Shown here in pieces: positions 18,134 to 27,194 of a stretch of DNA of 33,113 nucleotides. The position numbers were made by a program, and so were the translations under genes. A model generated the notes under the pieces. That model was not told where the DNA came from and ran no database searches. It saw only the letters and a list, made by a program, of their open reading frames with translations. Source of the stretch: Caulobacter sp. S45. GTDB lineage: Bacteria; Pseudomonadota; Alphaproteobacteria; Caulobacterales; Caulobacteraceae. The stretch lies in assembly GCF_903642205.1 (NCBI RefSeq), contig NZ_CAHJWH010000018.1, forward strand, positions 1 through 33,113, written 5' to 3'. The first letter of the stretch is position 1, and each line of letters begins with the position of its first letter.

Positions 18134-20965
18134 TCAAGCCTTCGCCAGCCCGGAGGCCATCAGGCGGCTCTTCATCGCCGACACCCAAGTCGCGAAGGCA
18201 TCCGCATCGGGCGCTGCAGCGCCGTAGGCCGGCGCACTGAAGCCGGACTGAGGTCCAGCCAACGCCACCTTGAGGAGCGCTGCGTCCCTGGCGGTCTCAG
18301 CCTGCTGGCCGTAGCGCGTCCGCAGTCGGCCCAGCCCCGCCTCGTCGCCCGCCAGGCTGTAGGCGATGGCGGCGCGCAGGAGTTCAGCCTGTTCGAGCTC
18401 GCTGAGCGGGGCGGCCGACTTGAAGCGGTCGCCGAGCGCCACCTCCATCGCCTTCCCGGCCCGGGGCCAGTCCCGCCTGCGCCAGAGCGCCTCCGCGCGG
18501 GCGGCCTGGGCATCCGCCGACTTGTCTGCGTCCAGGATCTCCAGCGCATCGTCGTAGCGTCCGAGCGCGCTCAGCGCCCGGGACTGAATCACCCGGCGCC
18601 GCGACTGCAGGTCGGTGGGCAGGAGCGTGGTGCGCGAGGCGTTCAGGGCGTCCAGTGCGGCTTCGGGCTGGCGGTTCATCACTTGGATCAGGGCGAGGTC
18701 GGTGTCCACCTCGCCGCGCGCGACGCCATCCAGCCGATTGTCCGCCTGATACTTCAGCAGCTCGGCGGCCTGGTCGAGCAGGTCCACGTCCACCAGCCGC
18801 CGCGCCAGCTTGCGGACCATGGTGTCGCCGTCCGCGCCCACCGGAGTCAGGTCCTTGAAGTCGAAGAACAGCGCCAGCGCCTGGATCGGCGGCAGCCCGT
18901 CGGCGCCGCCGTCCAGGAACAGGCTGCGGAAGGCCGAGCCGAGATCGCCCTGCACGCCGGCCGCCGCCGGCAGTGTGGCCGAGGCGGTCTGAGAGGCGCG
19001 GAGCGCCTCCAGGGCGTCGCGATAGCGGCCCTGGGCGATGTAGAGCCGGCCGAGCGCGCGGGCGGCCTCCAGCTCGGTGCCGTCTCCGCGCCAGCGGAAA
19101 CGGATGGAGGCGAGCACCGCCGCGGCCTCGGCCGGCGCGATCCGGTCGTGCGCCTGCTGCAGCTCGGTGGCGTAGAGCAGGGCCGGTGCGGACACGCCGC
19201 CATAGGGACTGGCCTCGGCGGTGGCGAACAGGGGAAGCGCGGCGTCGGGCTGGCCGGCCGCCTCGGCCAGGCGGGCGAGGTCGAGGGAAAGCCTGTCGCC
19301 CTCCACGCCCTGAGGCTTCAAGACCTGGGCGAGCTGGAGCGTGTTGCGAGCGGCGCCCAGGTCGCCCGCCGTCAGCGCCGCCTCCCCCTGCGCCTGCAGG
19401 AAGCGTTCGCGCCATTCGGGGCTGAACCGGTCCAGCACGCCGCGTCCTTCGACGAAGGCCTGGCGCGCGCCGGCCGCGTCGCCGAGCCTGGACGCCACGT
19501 AGCCGCGCCACAGCGCACTGGACGGGTCGCTGGACAGGGCGGGCGAGGAGAAGTCGGCCTGGGCGTCCTTAAAGCGGCCGGCCATGGCCCGCGCCGCGCC
19601 GCGCAGGCCCCGGAACTCCGGCGTGGCGGTGACCTGGGGATTGGTCTTGGCCAGCAGGTCGAGCACGCCGATCGCCTCGAACGCCATCTGCGAGCCGACC
19701 AGGAAGCGGGCGAAGCCGAAGCGGGCCAGCAGCGGTGCGTCCTTGCCGTGGATCCCTTCGTCGGAGGCGCCTTGCAGCAGGGCCTCGTAGCGCACAAGGA
19801 ACCCACCCTGCCCCGTCTTCGACCAGCCGTCAAAGTCGATCAAGGCCGGCAGCGCTGTCGGCTGGGGCAGGCTCAGGGGCGTGGAGACGACCAGGGGGGC
19901 CTGCACGCCGACCGACAGCTGCAATCCGCTCGGCCGGCCGATGCGCACCACATCGCCGTCGCTGACCACGGTCAAGTCCGAGGCCAATGGCAAGAGAGCA
20001 AGGCCCTGTGTCGAGGCCAGAACGTTCGCGTCCACCAGCCGTCGCGGCGCCGGCACGCCCTTGGCCGGACCGAGCGCGGTCACCACGGCCAGCCGGTCGC
20101 CCACCGCCGGATCGTCGAGCCAGAAGACGCCCGTCGCGCCGGCGAGCTGGGCGGCCAGCCCTCCGGCCTCCGGCTTCACGCTCAAGGGGCTGGGCGGCGC
20201 GCCGGTCGCCGGGCCAAGCGCGATGGTCCACGACGCCCCCTGGGCCGTGGCGCTCGCCACAACGCCCACCGGGGCCAGGATGCGCAGCGCGGTGACGTTG
20301 GGCGCCGAGACGGGCTCGATGCGGCGGGCCTGGGGAAGGCCGCCCGGCGCTTCGCCGAGGTCGAGCCGGGCGTGGGCGTCGAACACCACCCAGATCGCGT
20401 CGCCCCGGCGGAACACCGCCGCCCCCACGGGCGCGCGCCAGTCGAAGCGGAGCGACAGCAGCCCGTGCTGCAGCTCCGCATGCGCCTTCACCACGCCCGA
20501 GGCTGGAACAGGATCGACCTTGCGGTCCGGCGTCTGGTCAGCGGGGGCCGCAGGGCTCGCGCCTGGAGACAGGTTGACGTACGCGCCGCCGTCCGCGCGT
20601 CCGACCTTGGCCTGCACTCCCTGCGCCAGGGTGAGGCGCAGCTCCATCCCGTCGGCCGTCGCCCGGGTGGACGCCGTCTTCAGGTAGCGGGGCGGATCGA
20701 CCCGCAACAGCGAGAGGTTGGGCGCAGCGACATGACCGAACTGCAGGACCAGGTCTTGGCCGTCGCGCCGGGCCGACCTCGGCTGCACGCCGTCGAACTC
20801 GATGCGGGAGAAGGCGTCGGCCTGGCCGACCTTCACCGAAACGCCGCCCGGCGTCTCCGGCGCAGGCTGCGCGGCTGCGTCCGCCCAGGCTGCAGGCGCG
20901 GTCGCGCCGCTCCCGAGCGCAAGGCTCGCGGACACGGCGAGGCTGATCGCGGGACGCGAACGCAT
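18134..20965 (-). CDS. Large exported TPR protein with AMIN-like N-terminal region
   Basis: A protein of 943 residues. A signal peptide (about 1-29, ending AAWADA) is followed by a beta-rich region (about 40-330). That region has AMIN-like patterns (FSRIEFDGVQPRSARRDG, LVLQFGHV) related to domains that tether periplasmic proteins to the envelope. The C-terminal two thirds are alpha-helical with TPR-like repeats, for example ARALGRLYIAQGRYRDALEA and SRALSALGRYDDALEILDAD. Such proteins act as periplasmic scaffolds, as in some motility and envelope complexes, but the partner is not known here. GGAG about 13 bases before the start is a weak ribosome binding site. The phosphatase gene ends 74 bases upstream on the same strand, so the two may be co-transcribed. 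Confidence 0.85.
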   Translation of the reverse strand: MRSRPAISLAVSASLALGSGATAPAAWADAAAQPAPETPGGVSVKVGQADAFSRIEFDGVQPRSARRDGQDLVLQFGHVAAPNLSLLRVDPPRYLKTASTRATADGMELRLTLAQGVQAKVGRADGGAYVNLSPGASPAAPADQTPDRKVDPVPASGVVKAHAELQHGLLSLRFDWRAPVGAAVFRRGDAIWVVFDAHARLDLGEAPGGLPQARRIEPVSAPNVTALRILAPVGVVASATAQGASWTIALGPATGAPPSPLSVKPEAGGLAAQLAGATGVFWLDDPAVGDRLAVVTALGPAKGVPAPRRLVDANVLASTQGLALLPLASDLTVVSDGDVVRIGRPSGLQLSVGVQAPLVVSTPLSLPQPTALPALIDFDGWSKTGQGGFLVRYEALLQGASDEGIHGKDAPLLARFGFARFLVGSQMAFEAIGVLDLLAKTNPQVTATPEFRGLRGAARAMAGRFKDAQADFSSPALSSDPSSALWRGYVASRLGDAAGARQAFVEGRGVLDRFSPEWRERFLQAQGEAALTAGDLGAARNTLQLAQVLKPQGVEGDRLSLDLARLAEAAGQPDAALPLFATAEASPYGGVSAPALLYATELQQAHDRIAPAEAAAVLASIRFRWRGDGTELEAARALGRLYIAQGRYRDALEALRASQTASATLPAAAGVQGDLGSAFRSLFLDGGADGLPPIQALALFFDFKDLTPVGADGDTMVRKLARRLVDVDLLDQAAELLKYQADNRLDGVARGEVDTDLALIQVMNRQPEAALDALNASRTTLLPTDLQSRRRVIQSRALSALGRYDDALEILDADKSADAQAARAEALWRRRDWPRAGKAMEVALGDRFKSAAPLSELEQAELLRAAIAYSLAGDEAGLGRLRTRYGQQAETARDAALLKVALAGPQSGFSAPAYGAAAPDADAFATWVSAMKSRLMASGLAKA

Positions 20966-21039
20966 CAGGCGGGACGAACTCCAGGGCGGCTGGCTGCAAC
21001 CCTGCCCTGTCCGCCCTTAAGCGCGGTTAACGACGTCGC

Positions 21040-21879
21040 TCACCAGACCGGATGCGCCACCGCGTCGGCCTCGACGCGACAGTCCTGGGCATCGGGCGCA
21101 GACCCGCCGGCGCTGCGCAGCGCCGCGAGCTGGCTGCGCGCCATCGCCAGGTCGCGCTGGAACTCCGGCTCCGCCTGCAAGGCGCTGAAGACCGTGGATG
21201 CGGCGACGCGGCCCGCCTGCACGTCGCTCTCGTAATGGACGCCGCAGACCACCCGGCTCTCGCCGTAGGCGCGCGCCCGGCCGAGGATTTCCGCGGCCCG
21301 ATCCGGGGCGACCTCGGCGAGCGCCAGGCCCACGGTCCAGGAGAAGGTCGAGTGGCCCGATGGGTAGGAGTAGCTGCGCACCAGCGCCTCGTCCTTGGCT
21401 ACGCAGATGGGGCCGTCGTGATCGACGAAGGGACGCGGTCGCCTGAACACCTTCTTGGCGCGGGCGGCGGCGGCGGCGTCGTCCAACCCCACGCGGCTCA
21501 GCAGGGTCCGCAGGGCGGGCGCATTGGCGGATGTGAGCCGCACGCCCAGGGCGCAGGAGAAGTCCTGCAGCATGGCGTCGGCGCCGTAGACGGCGTCCCG
21601 TGTCGCCAAGGCCCAGCGCGGACCCCCCTGCAGCGCCCGTGTCGCCTGGTAGGTGGAGACGTCGCCTGACTGCGTTCCGCTGTTCGCGGACGGGGGCGGC
21701 CCGATCGCGGGCGCGACATCCGGCACATGCCCAGGCGACAGGTAGCCGGCGGCGCCGGAGGCTGCAGCCACAGTCGGCGCAACCACCGGCTGGCCCGTGG
21801 CCGGGGGCCCGACAGCCAGGAGCGCAGCCAGGCCAGCGCCCAGGTGGGCGAGCGTGGGGCGACGAGCGGAAACTGCCAT
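21040..21879 (-). CDS. Class A acid phosphatase (PAP2 fold), exported
   Basis: A protein of 279 residues with a signal peptide (about 1-29, ending PATGQ) and a complete phosphatase signature of the PAP2/class A non-specific acid phosphatase superfamily. The three parts are KKVFRRPRP (Lys142, Arg149, Pro150), PSGH (173-176, with His176) and SRVVCGVHYESD (Ser208, Arg209, His215, Asp219). In this family His215 is the nucleophile that forms a phosphohistidine and His176 the general acid. It likely hydrolyses phosphate monoesters in the periplasm. The start at 21879 has GGAG 7 bases upstream. It is probably first in a two-gene unit with the large TPR gene. Confidence 0.93.
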   Translation of the reverse strand: MAVSARRPTLAHLGAGLAALLAVGPPATGQPVVAPTVAAASGAAGYLSPGHVPDVAPAIGPPPSANSGTQSGDVSTYQATRALQGGPRWALATRDAVYGADAMLQDFSCALGVRLTSANAPALRTLLSRVGLDDAAAAARAKKVFRRPRPFVDHDGPICVAKDEALVRSYSYPSGHSTFSWTVGLALAEVAPDRAAEILGRARAYGESRVVCGVHYESDVQAGRVAASTVFSALQAEPEFQRDLAMARSQLAALRSAGGSAPDAQDCRVEADAVAHPVW

Positions 21880-22051
21880 GACGACACTCCAGGCGGATCG
21901 TCAGTCCTCCTAGCCTGCGCCAGCTTTGTTGGAAACAGAGGGCGGCGGGCTGGTTGGACCGGGCCACATCATGATGACGACGAGCTTGACGGCGGGATGC
22001 ATCCGTCATCGGCGAGCTGCGTTTCGGCAGCGAGACTGTGAAGGATGGCCC

Positions 22052-22492
22052 GTGAGAACTCTCCTACCCTCCGCCATGGTCCTGGCCATGGGCTTGATGT
22101 CCAGCGTCTCGGCGCCAGCCCAGCCGATCGGCGATGCCGGCGCGCCGATGCCGGCCTCCCAGGGGCCGCCAGAAGGTCAGGGCTCGCCCGGCCTCCCCGG
22201 CCGGCAGGCCGTCGATCCCGCACCCGGCGCTACAGGCGCCTATCTCGGGGCGGGGCCGCAGGGCTTCTACGACGTGGACGCGCAGCTCACGGCGGTGGCG
22301 GCGCGCGTCGCGTCGCTGCCGCCCGGCCCGCGCCGCCGGATCGGCGTGCAGATCCGCCAGATCCGCACCGAAGAAGCCACCCAGCGCGCCCGCCATGGCG
22401 GCGAACTGCTGGACTGGGCTCGGGAGAGCATGACCCAGAAGCTTGACCAGCTGGTGCAGCAATACCCTTCGCTCAGGGGCGACGCCGGCTGA
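22052..22492 (+). CDS. Small exported protein of unknown function
   Basis: A protein of 146 residues from the GTG at 22052, which has AGGA 7 bases upstream. The first 24 residues (MRTLLPSAMVLAMGLMSSVS then APAQP) are a good signal peptide. A Pro/Gly-rich linker follows, then a helical basic segment (FYDVDAQLTAVAARVASLP, then RRRIGVQIRQIRTEEATQRA) and a C-terminal helix ending LVQQYPSLRGDAG. It is not a family I recognise. An open frame reaches back to 21926 without a signal peptide or ribosome binding site. It converges on treY with a 47-base gap. Confidence 0.7.
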   Translation: MRTLLPSAMVLAMGLMSSVSAPAQPIGDAGAPMPASQGPPEGQGSPGLPGRQAVDPAPGATGAYLGAGPQGFYDVDAQLTAVAARVASLPPGPRRRIGVQIRQIRTEEATQRARHGGELLDWARESMTQKLDQLVQQYPSLRGDAG

Positions 22493-22539
22493 AACCGCCA
22501 GCCGTGGCCGATCCAGATCAGGACATCACGCAGTACGGG

Positions 22540-25146
22540 TCAGCTGAGCTCCAGTAGGGCGAATGGGGCGGAGTGGAAGAGGTCCGTCAGTTTGATCGGC
22601 GAGGACAGGTCGAACATCCTGCCGGAGACGCTCTCCAGCGCCGACGTGTGCTGAAGGTCCGCCGGCAGGATCAGGCTGCCGCCCCCCAGCCCGCCGGCTA
22701 GGAGCTTCAGGGTCCGAGGATCGACCGCGCCCTGCAGGTGAAGCGGCGCGAACACGATCACGGCGCGAGGCCCGGATTGTCGCGCGAACGCGATCACCCG
22801 CTGCGTCTCGGCGCCCTGCACGTCGATTGGCCGGTAATCGCCTTTCGCGAACACCTCCGGCCATCTACGGCGCAGGCCCAAGGCGGTCGCGATCAGCCTC
22901 TGCTTCACCCGACCATCCGGCCAGCTCGACAGCAGCTCGGCCCACGGCTTATCGCTCTCCAGCGCGGCCTGCCGCTCCGCATAGTCCACCTGCCGGCGAT
23001 TGTCGGGGTCGACCAGGCTGAGGTCCCAGCCCTCCGTCCCCTGATACAGGTCCGGCACGCCGGGCGCGGTGCAGCGGAGAAGGGCCTGCACCAGGCCGTT
23101 CACGGCGCCTGCCGGCGCGACGTCGTCGACGAAGCCGACGAGGTCGAGCAGGAACCCGCTGGAAAGTGCCGGGTCGAGCGCGGCCTTTAGGAAGGCGAGG
23201 CACGCCGCCTCATACGCCTCGTCGGGCGCAGCCCACGAGGAGTGCAGCTTGGCTTCCCGCAGAGCCTTGCGCCACCACCCGCCGACCCTCTCGCAGAAAG
23301 CCGCCAAGCCCGCCGCATCGTCCGGCCCCAGGGTGAGCGGCCACGCGCCGACCAGGGTCTGGTACAGGGGATAGGTGTCCAGCGGATCGATGGCGGCCGC
23401 CAGGCCGGCGTTCATCTCCGACCAGCGCCGGACAGCCGCGCCCCAACGCTGCGGCGCCTCGCTCAGCACCGCCAGACGGGCACGGACATCTTCGCCGCGC
23501 TTGTGATCATGGGTGGCGGTGGCGAGCAGGGCGTGGGGAAAGCTCGCCGCCCGCTCGAGGTTGGCGGCGTGCATGTGCTCGACGCTTCCCGCCAGCCGCG
23601 CCGGATCGGAGCCCACGTCGTCGCGCGACAGCAGCCGGCCGTAGCGGTAGAAGGCGGTGTCCTCCACGGCCTTCGCGGAAACCGGAGCGCTCAGCTGCTG
23701 GAAACGCCGGGCCGCCTCGCGCCGCAGCTCCCCGTCACCCGGTCCCTCGCCTGAAAGCCAGGCGGCGATGCGGTCCAGCACCGGCCCCTCCCCGGGCGCG
23801 ACGAAGGCCTGGGCGCGCGCCAGGGCGTGCTGCAGCACCGGCCCATCGCTGGCCGGAGCCGCCTCGCCTGTCGCGTAGGTGCGATAGACCGGGAAGACGC
23901 TCAGCAGCACGGTCAGGCCGCGCCGCAACATGCCTGCGGTCAGGTCGCGCGTAGCCACGTCTGACCGCGCCACCCGGTGGAACGCCCGCACCGCAGCCTC
24001 CAGCTGGCCCGAGAAGGATCGCCGCAGGGTCTCCAGCCGGGCCTGCCGCTCCTCGTCCTCGAACACGCCCGACCGCCCGCTGACCTCGATCCAGAGACGG
24101 GTCAGCTCCGCCTCGCCATCGGCGTCGTGCAGCAGCGCGGCGGCCTCGTTCATGTAGTCGTAGCCCGTGGTCCCGTCGGTCAGCCAGTCGGGCGAGAGCC
24201 GCTCGCCCTGCGCCAGGATCTTCTCCACCACGAAGTAGGCCCGGCCACCCGACGCCCCCGGCGGGCGCTTCGCCCCAGCTTCGGTGAGCGCGCTGCGCAG
24301 TCGCCGGCAGTAGGCCGCCGGGTCCGCCAGGCCATCGACGTGATCCACCCGCACCCCGTCGATCAGCCCCTCCGCATACAGGCGAAGCGGCAGGGCGTGG
24401 ACAAGGTCGAAGACCTCCGGGCGTTCGACCCTGAGGCCCGCGAGTTCGGTGATGTCGAAGAAGCGTCGCCAGTTGATCTCGTCGCCAGCCGTGCGCCACC
24501 AAGCCAGGCGAAAGTGCTGGCGTTCCAGCAGGTCGTGCAATCGGGCGCGCCCCTGCGGGTCGCGGCCGTAGAAGCGGGTCGCGAAATCGCGGTCGGAAGA
24601 GACGGCCGGCTGGTCTTCCGGCCGCAGGGGAAAGCAATGCGCGTCATAGGCCCAGACGGCGCACCGCCCCGTCGCTGGATCGCGCTTCAGCTTCAGGTCA
24701 CCTGCGGCCAGGGCCTCCGCATAGGGTGCGCCGAGGAAGGGGGTCAGCACCTTGCCCATGAGCGCGGGATCGGCGGGGATCCAGTCGATGTCGAACAGCT
24801 GGGCGTGAGGGCTGTCCGCCCCATGCTCCAGCACGTCCAGCCACCAGAGGTTGTCCGCCTGGCCCACCGCCATGTGGTTGGGGACAATGTCCAGTATCAC
24901 CCCCAGCCCTTGCGCCTTCAGCGCCGCCACGAGGGCGAGGAAGCCCTCCTCGCCGCCGAGTTCGGGGTTGATGCGGGTAGGGTCGACCTGGTCATAGCCG
25001 TGCGTCGAGCCCGCCCGCGCCGTGCCGATGGGAGAGGCGTAGACGTGGCTGACGCCCAGCCGGGCGAGATAGGGCGCGAGCGGCGCCGCATCGGCGAAGG
25101 TGAAGCCCTTGTGGAACTGCAGGCGGTAGGTCGCGCGGGGGGTCAA
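22540..25146 (-). CDS. treY: Malto-oligosyltrehalose synthase TreY
   Basis: GH13 enzyme that turns the reducing-end alpha-1,4 bond of a maltooligosaccharide into the alpha-1,1 bond of maltooligosyl-trehalose. The head TYRLQFHKGFTFADA and HVYASPI...STHGYDQVDP are hallmarks of TreY. The catalytic nucleophile is Asp268 (IDGVRVDHVDGL) and the acid/base Glu308 (YFVVEKIL); the transition-state Asp lies in ATHDHKRGEDVRARL. It has 868 residues. The start is a TTG at 25146 in the overlap TTGA with the malQ stop, with GGGAG 8 bases upstream. There is no in-frame ATG near the conserved head. It is the last gene of the glg/tre operon; the product goes to TreZ two genes upstream. Confidence 0.95.
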   Translation of the reverse strand: MTPRATYRLQFHKGFTFADAAPLAPYLARLGVSHVYASPIGTARAGSTHGYDQVDPTRINPELGGEEGFLALVAALKAQGLGVILDIVPNHMAVGQADNLWWLDVLEHGADSPHAQLFDIDWIPADPALMGKVLTPFLGAPYAEALAAGDLKLKRDPATGRCAVWAYDAHCFPLRPEDQPAVSSDRDFATRFYGRDPQGRARLHDLLERQHFRLAWWRTAGDEINWRRFFDITELAGLRVERPEVFDLVHALPLRLYAEGLIDGVRVDHVDGLADPAAYCRRLRSALTEAGAKRPPGASGGRAYFVVEKILAQGERLSPDWLTDGTTGYDYMNEAAALLHDADGEAELTRLWIEVSGRSGVFEDEERQARLETLRRSFSGQLEAAVRAFHRVARSDVATRDLTAGMLRRGLTVLLSVFPVYRTYATGEAAPASDGPVLQHALARAQAFVAPGEGPVLDRIAAWLSGEGPGDGELRREAARRFQQLSAPVSAKAVEDTAFYRYGRLLSRDDVGSDPARLAGSVEHMHAANLERAASFPHALLATATHDHKRGEDVRARLAVLSEAPQRWGAAVRRWSEMNAGLAAAIDPLDTYPLYQTLVGAWPLTLGPDDAAGLAAFCERVGGWWRKALREAKLHSSWAAPDEAYEAACLAFLKAALDPALSSGFLLDLVGFVDDVAPAGAVNGLVQALLRCTAPGVPDLYQGTEGWDLSLVDPDNRRQVDYAERQAALESDKPWAELLSSWPDGRVKQRLIATALGLRRRWPEVFAKGDYRPIDVQGAETQRVIAFARQSGPRAVIVFAPLHLQGAVDPRTLKLLAGGLGGGSLILPADLQHTSALESVSGRMFDLSSPIKLTDLFHSAPFALLELS

Positions 25147-27194
25147 GACGCCGGCTCCCGGCCAGGACGCCCTGGCGCCGGCCGCTCGTGCGCGAGCCGC
25201 TCCAGGCGCGCGGAGACGCGGGGCTCCTGCAGCAGGATATCGGAGTCGGCGGGGAGGCGACCGCGCCAATTGGGATGTTCGTCAATCGTGCCGGGCAGGT
25301 TCGGCTGCTCCACTTCGCCCAGTATGTCTTCAAGGGGAACGATCGCCAGGCTGCAGGCGCTCCTCGCCACGTAGTCTACCGCCGCGTCCACAGCAGCCTG
25401 ATCGCCGCTCGGCGGCGGCTGCAGGCCTTCGCCGGCTCCGGCCTCCGCGCAGGCGCGCCACAGCGCCTCGCGGTCGGCCTCACGGGCGGCGCGTTCCTCG
25501 GCCGGACCGGCCTGGCTCGCCTTGCGGCCGAGCTGCGCCATCCAGTCGATGTCGCGCTCGCGCCACCAGCCGGCGACGGTCGGCAGGTCGTGGGTGCTGG
25601 TCATGGCCATGGCGTCCCGGCTCCAAGCCTGCGGCGGCTGGAACCCGCCATGGGCATCCCGCTCGAACCACAGCACGCGCATGCCCATCATGCCCGCCGA
25701 CGTGGTCTCTTCGCGGAAGCCGGGCGGCACGGTGCCGAGGTCCTCGCCCACCACGATGGCCCGCGCACGCGCGGACTCCAGCGCGATCAGCCGCATCATG
25801 TCCTCGAACGGGTACTGCAGGTAGGCGCCCTCGGTGGGTCTGGCGCCCTGCGGGGTGAGCCAGAGCCGGCGCAGGCCCATGGCGTGGTCGATCCGCACGC
25901 CTCCCGCATGCCGCATGGCTGCGCGCAGGGTGGAGAGAAAGGCGTGGTAGCCGCTGCGCCGCAACGCGGCCGGCGAGAAGGCGGCGAGGCCCCAGTCCTG
26001 GCCCGCAGGCTGGAACAGGTCGGGCGGCGCGCCCACGCTCAGGCCATGCAGCAGGTCGTCCGGCCGGCTCCAGGCATGGCTGCCGCCGGCGTCCATGCCC
26101 ACGGCGAGATCGGCGATCAGGCCCACCGCCATGCCGGCGTCCTTGGCCGCCGCCTGGGCGCGCGCCAGGCTGAGGTCGGCGAGCCACTGCAGGAAGACGT
26201 GGAAGCCCACCTCGGCCGCGTTGCGCGCGGCGAACTCGGCGACGGCCGCGCCTGCAGGATCGTGAAAGGCCTCGGGCCAGCCCTGCCACCCCCGGGCGCC
26301 GGTCTCCGCATGGAAGTGCGCGTGCAGCGTCTCGAAGCGGGCGTGCCGCTCCAGGTCCTCGCCACCTTCGCGGCGGAACGCCTCCAGCCGGGAGCGGTCA
26401 TCGCGCGGAGCCTGCGTTTGGAAGCGCGCGAACACGGAGCGCAGCCGCGCCAGCTTGTCAGCGCCTGCAGTCGGCCAGTCGATGAGCTCACCCCCCGGCG
26501 CCCCCGCTGGCGTGTCGGCGAACAGGATCGACGGATCGGCGAACAGCACGTTCAGGAACAGCCGCGTGGAGGGCGCGTAAGGCCCGAAGCGGGCCGGGTC
26601 GGCGGCGAACAGGGCGTGCACCGGGCTGATGGCCAGCGCATCAGCGCCCCGCCCGCCCATGCTGCGGCACAGGTCCGCCAGCGCGCCGAACTCGCCGAAC
26701 GGTTCGCTGCGGCGGCCTCGCAGGCTGTAGAGCTGCGCGGCCACGCCCCAGATGTGCCGTCCCGGCGCAGCGTCCGCGACGGTGAAGCCGCGCCGGGGAG
26801 CGACCGCGAGGGTCACGGCGCCCCCACCAGTCTCGATCCGGTGGTAGCCTGGCGCGAGGGGCGCATCGAGGCTCCAGCCCTCTCCCTCGTAGACGGCGTC
26901 CAAAGCTGAAGCCGAGCCATCCTCCAACATGAGGCGAGGCCTGGCGGCGGAGGACGAGACAAGATGGACGCGCTCTCCGGTCCAGGCCGTGAGGAAGGTG
27001 GAGGCGGCGGCGCCAGCCTTGAGCCGCTCTTGGCTGTCGGCGATCTGTGCGCTGTCGGCGCAGGGCAGGTCCATGGCCGAGAGGATGGCGCCAAGGCTGT
27101 CGGGCGAGACGGTCCGGGGCGCGCCGCCGGCATCCTCCCAGCGCACCAGCAAACCGGCCTCTTGCGCCAGGCGCGCCAGGGCGTCGTCGCTCAT
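25143..27194 (-). CDS. malQ: 4-alpha-glucanotransferase MalQ (amylomaltase)
   Basis: GH77 disproportionating enzyme that moves glucan segments between maltodextrins. It is 683 residues long, with an N-terminal extension of about 140 residues as in other proteobacterial MalQ proteins. Catalytic residues are the nucleophile Asp436 (GGVRIDHAMGLRRLW), the acid/base Glu484 (VVGEDLGTVP) and Asp536 (TSTHDLPTVAGWW). The ATG at 27194 overlaps the treZ stop (ATGA), with GGAGG 7 bases upstream, which argues for translational coupling. Set between treZ and treY, it probably rebuilds short maltodextrins into chains long enough for TreY. Confidence 0.95.
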   Translation of the reverse strand: MSDDALARLAQEAGLLVRWEDAGGAPRTVSPDSLGAILSAMDLPCADSAQIADSQERLKAGAAASTFLTAWTGERVHLVSSSAARPRLMLEDGSASALDAVYEGEGWSLDAPLAPGYHRIETGGGAVTLAVAPRRGFTVADAAPGRHIWGVAAQLYSLRGRRSEPFGEFGALADLCRSMGGRGADALAISPVHALFAADPARFGPYAPSTRLFLNVLFADPSILFADTPAGAPGGELIDWPTAGADKLARLRSVFARFQTQAPRDDRSRLEAFRREGGEDLERHARFETLHAHFHAETGARGWQGWPEAFHDPAGAAVAEFAARNAAEVGFHVFLQWLADLSLARAQAAAKDAGMAVGLIADLAVGMDAGGSHAWSRPDDLLHGLSVGAPPDLFQPAGQDWGLAAFSPAALRRSGYHAFLSTLRAAMRHAGGVRIDHAMGLRRLWLTPQGARPTEGAYLQYPFEDMMRLIALESARARAIVVGEDLGTVPPGFREETTSAGMMGMRVLWFERDAHGGFQPPQAWSRDAMAMTSTHDLPTVAGWWRERDIDWMAQLGRKASQAGPAEERAAREADREALWRACAEAGAGEGLQPPPSGDQAAVDAAVDYVARSACSLAIVPLEDILGEVEQPNLPGTIDEHPNWRGRLPADSDILLQEPRVSARLERLAHERPAPGRPGREPAS

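Noticed and set aside
18020-21235. A 1071-codon open frame on the plus strand.
   Set aside because: It is the antisense shadow of the TPR and phosphatase genes. Its protein is Arg/Gly/His-rich with no domain, while the minus strand encodes clean families with signal peptides.
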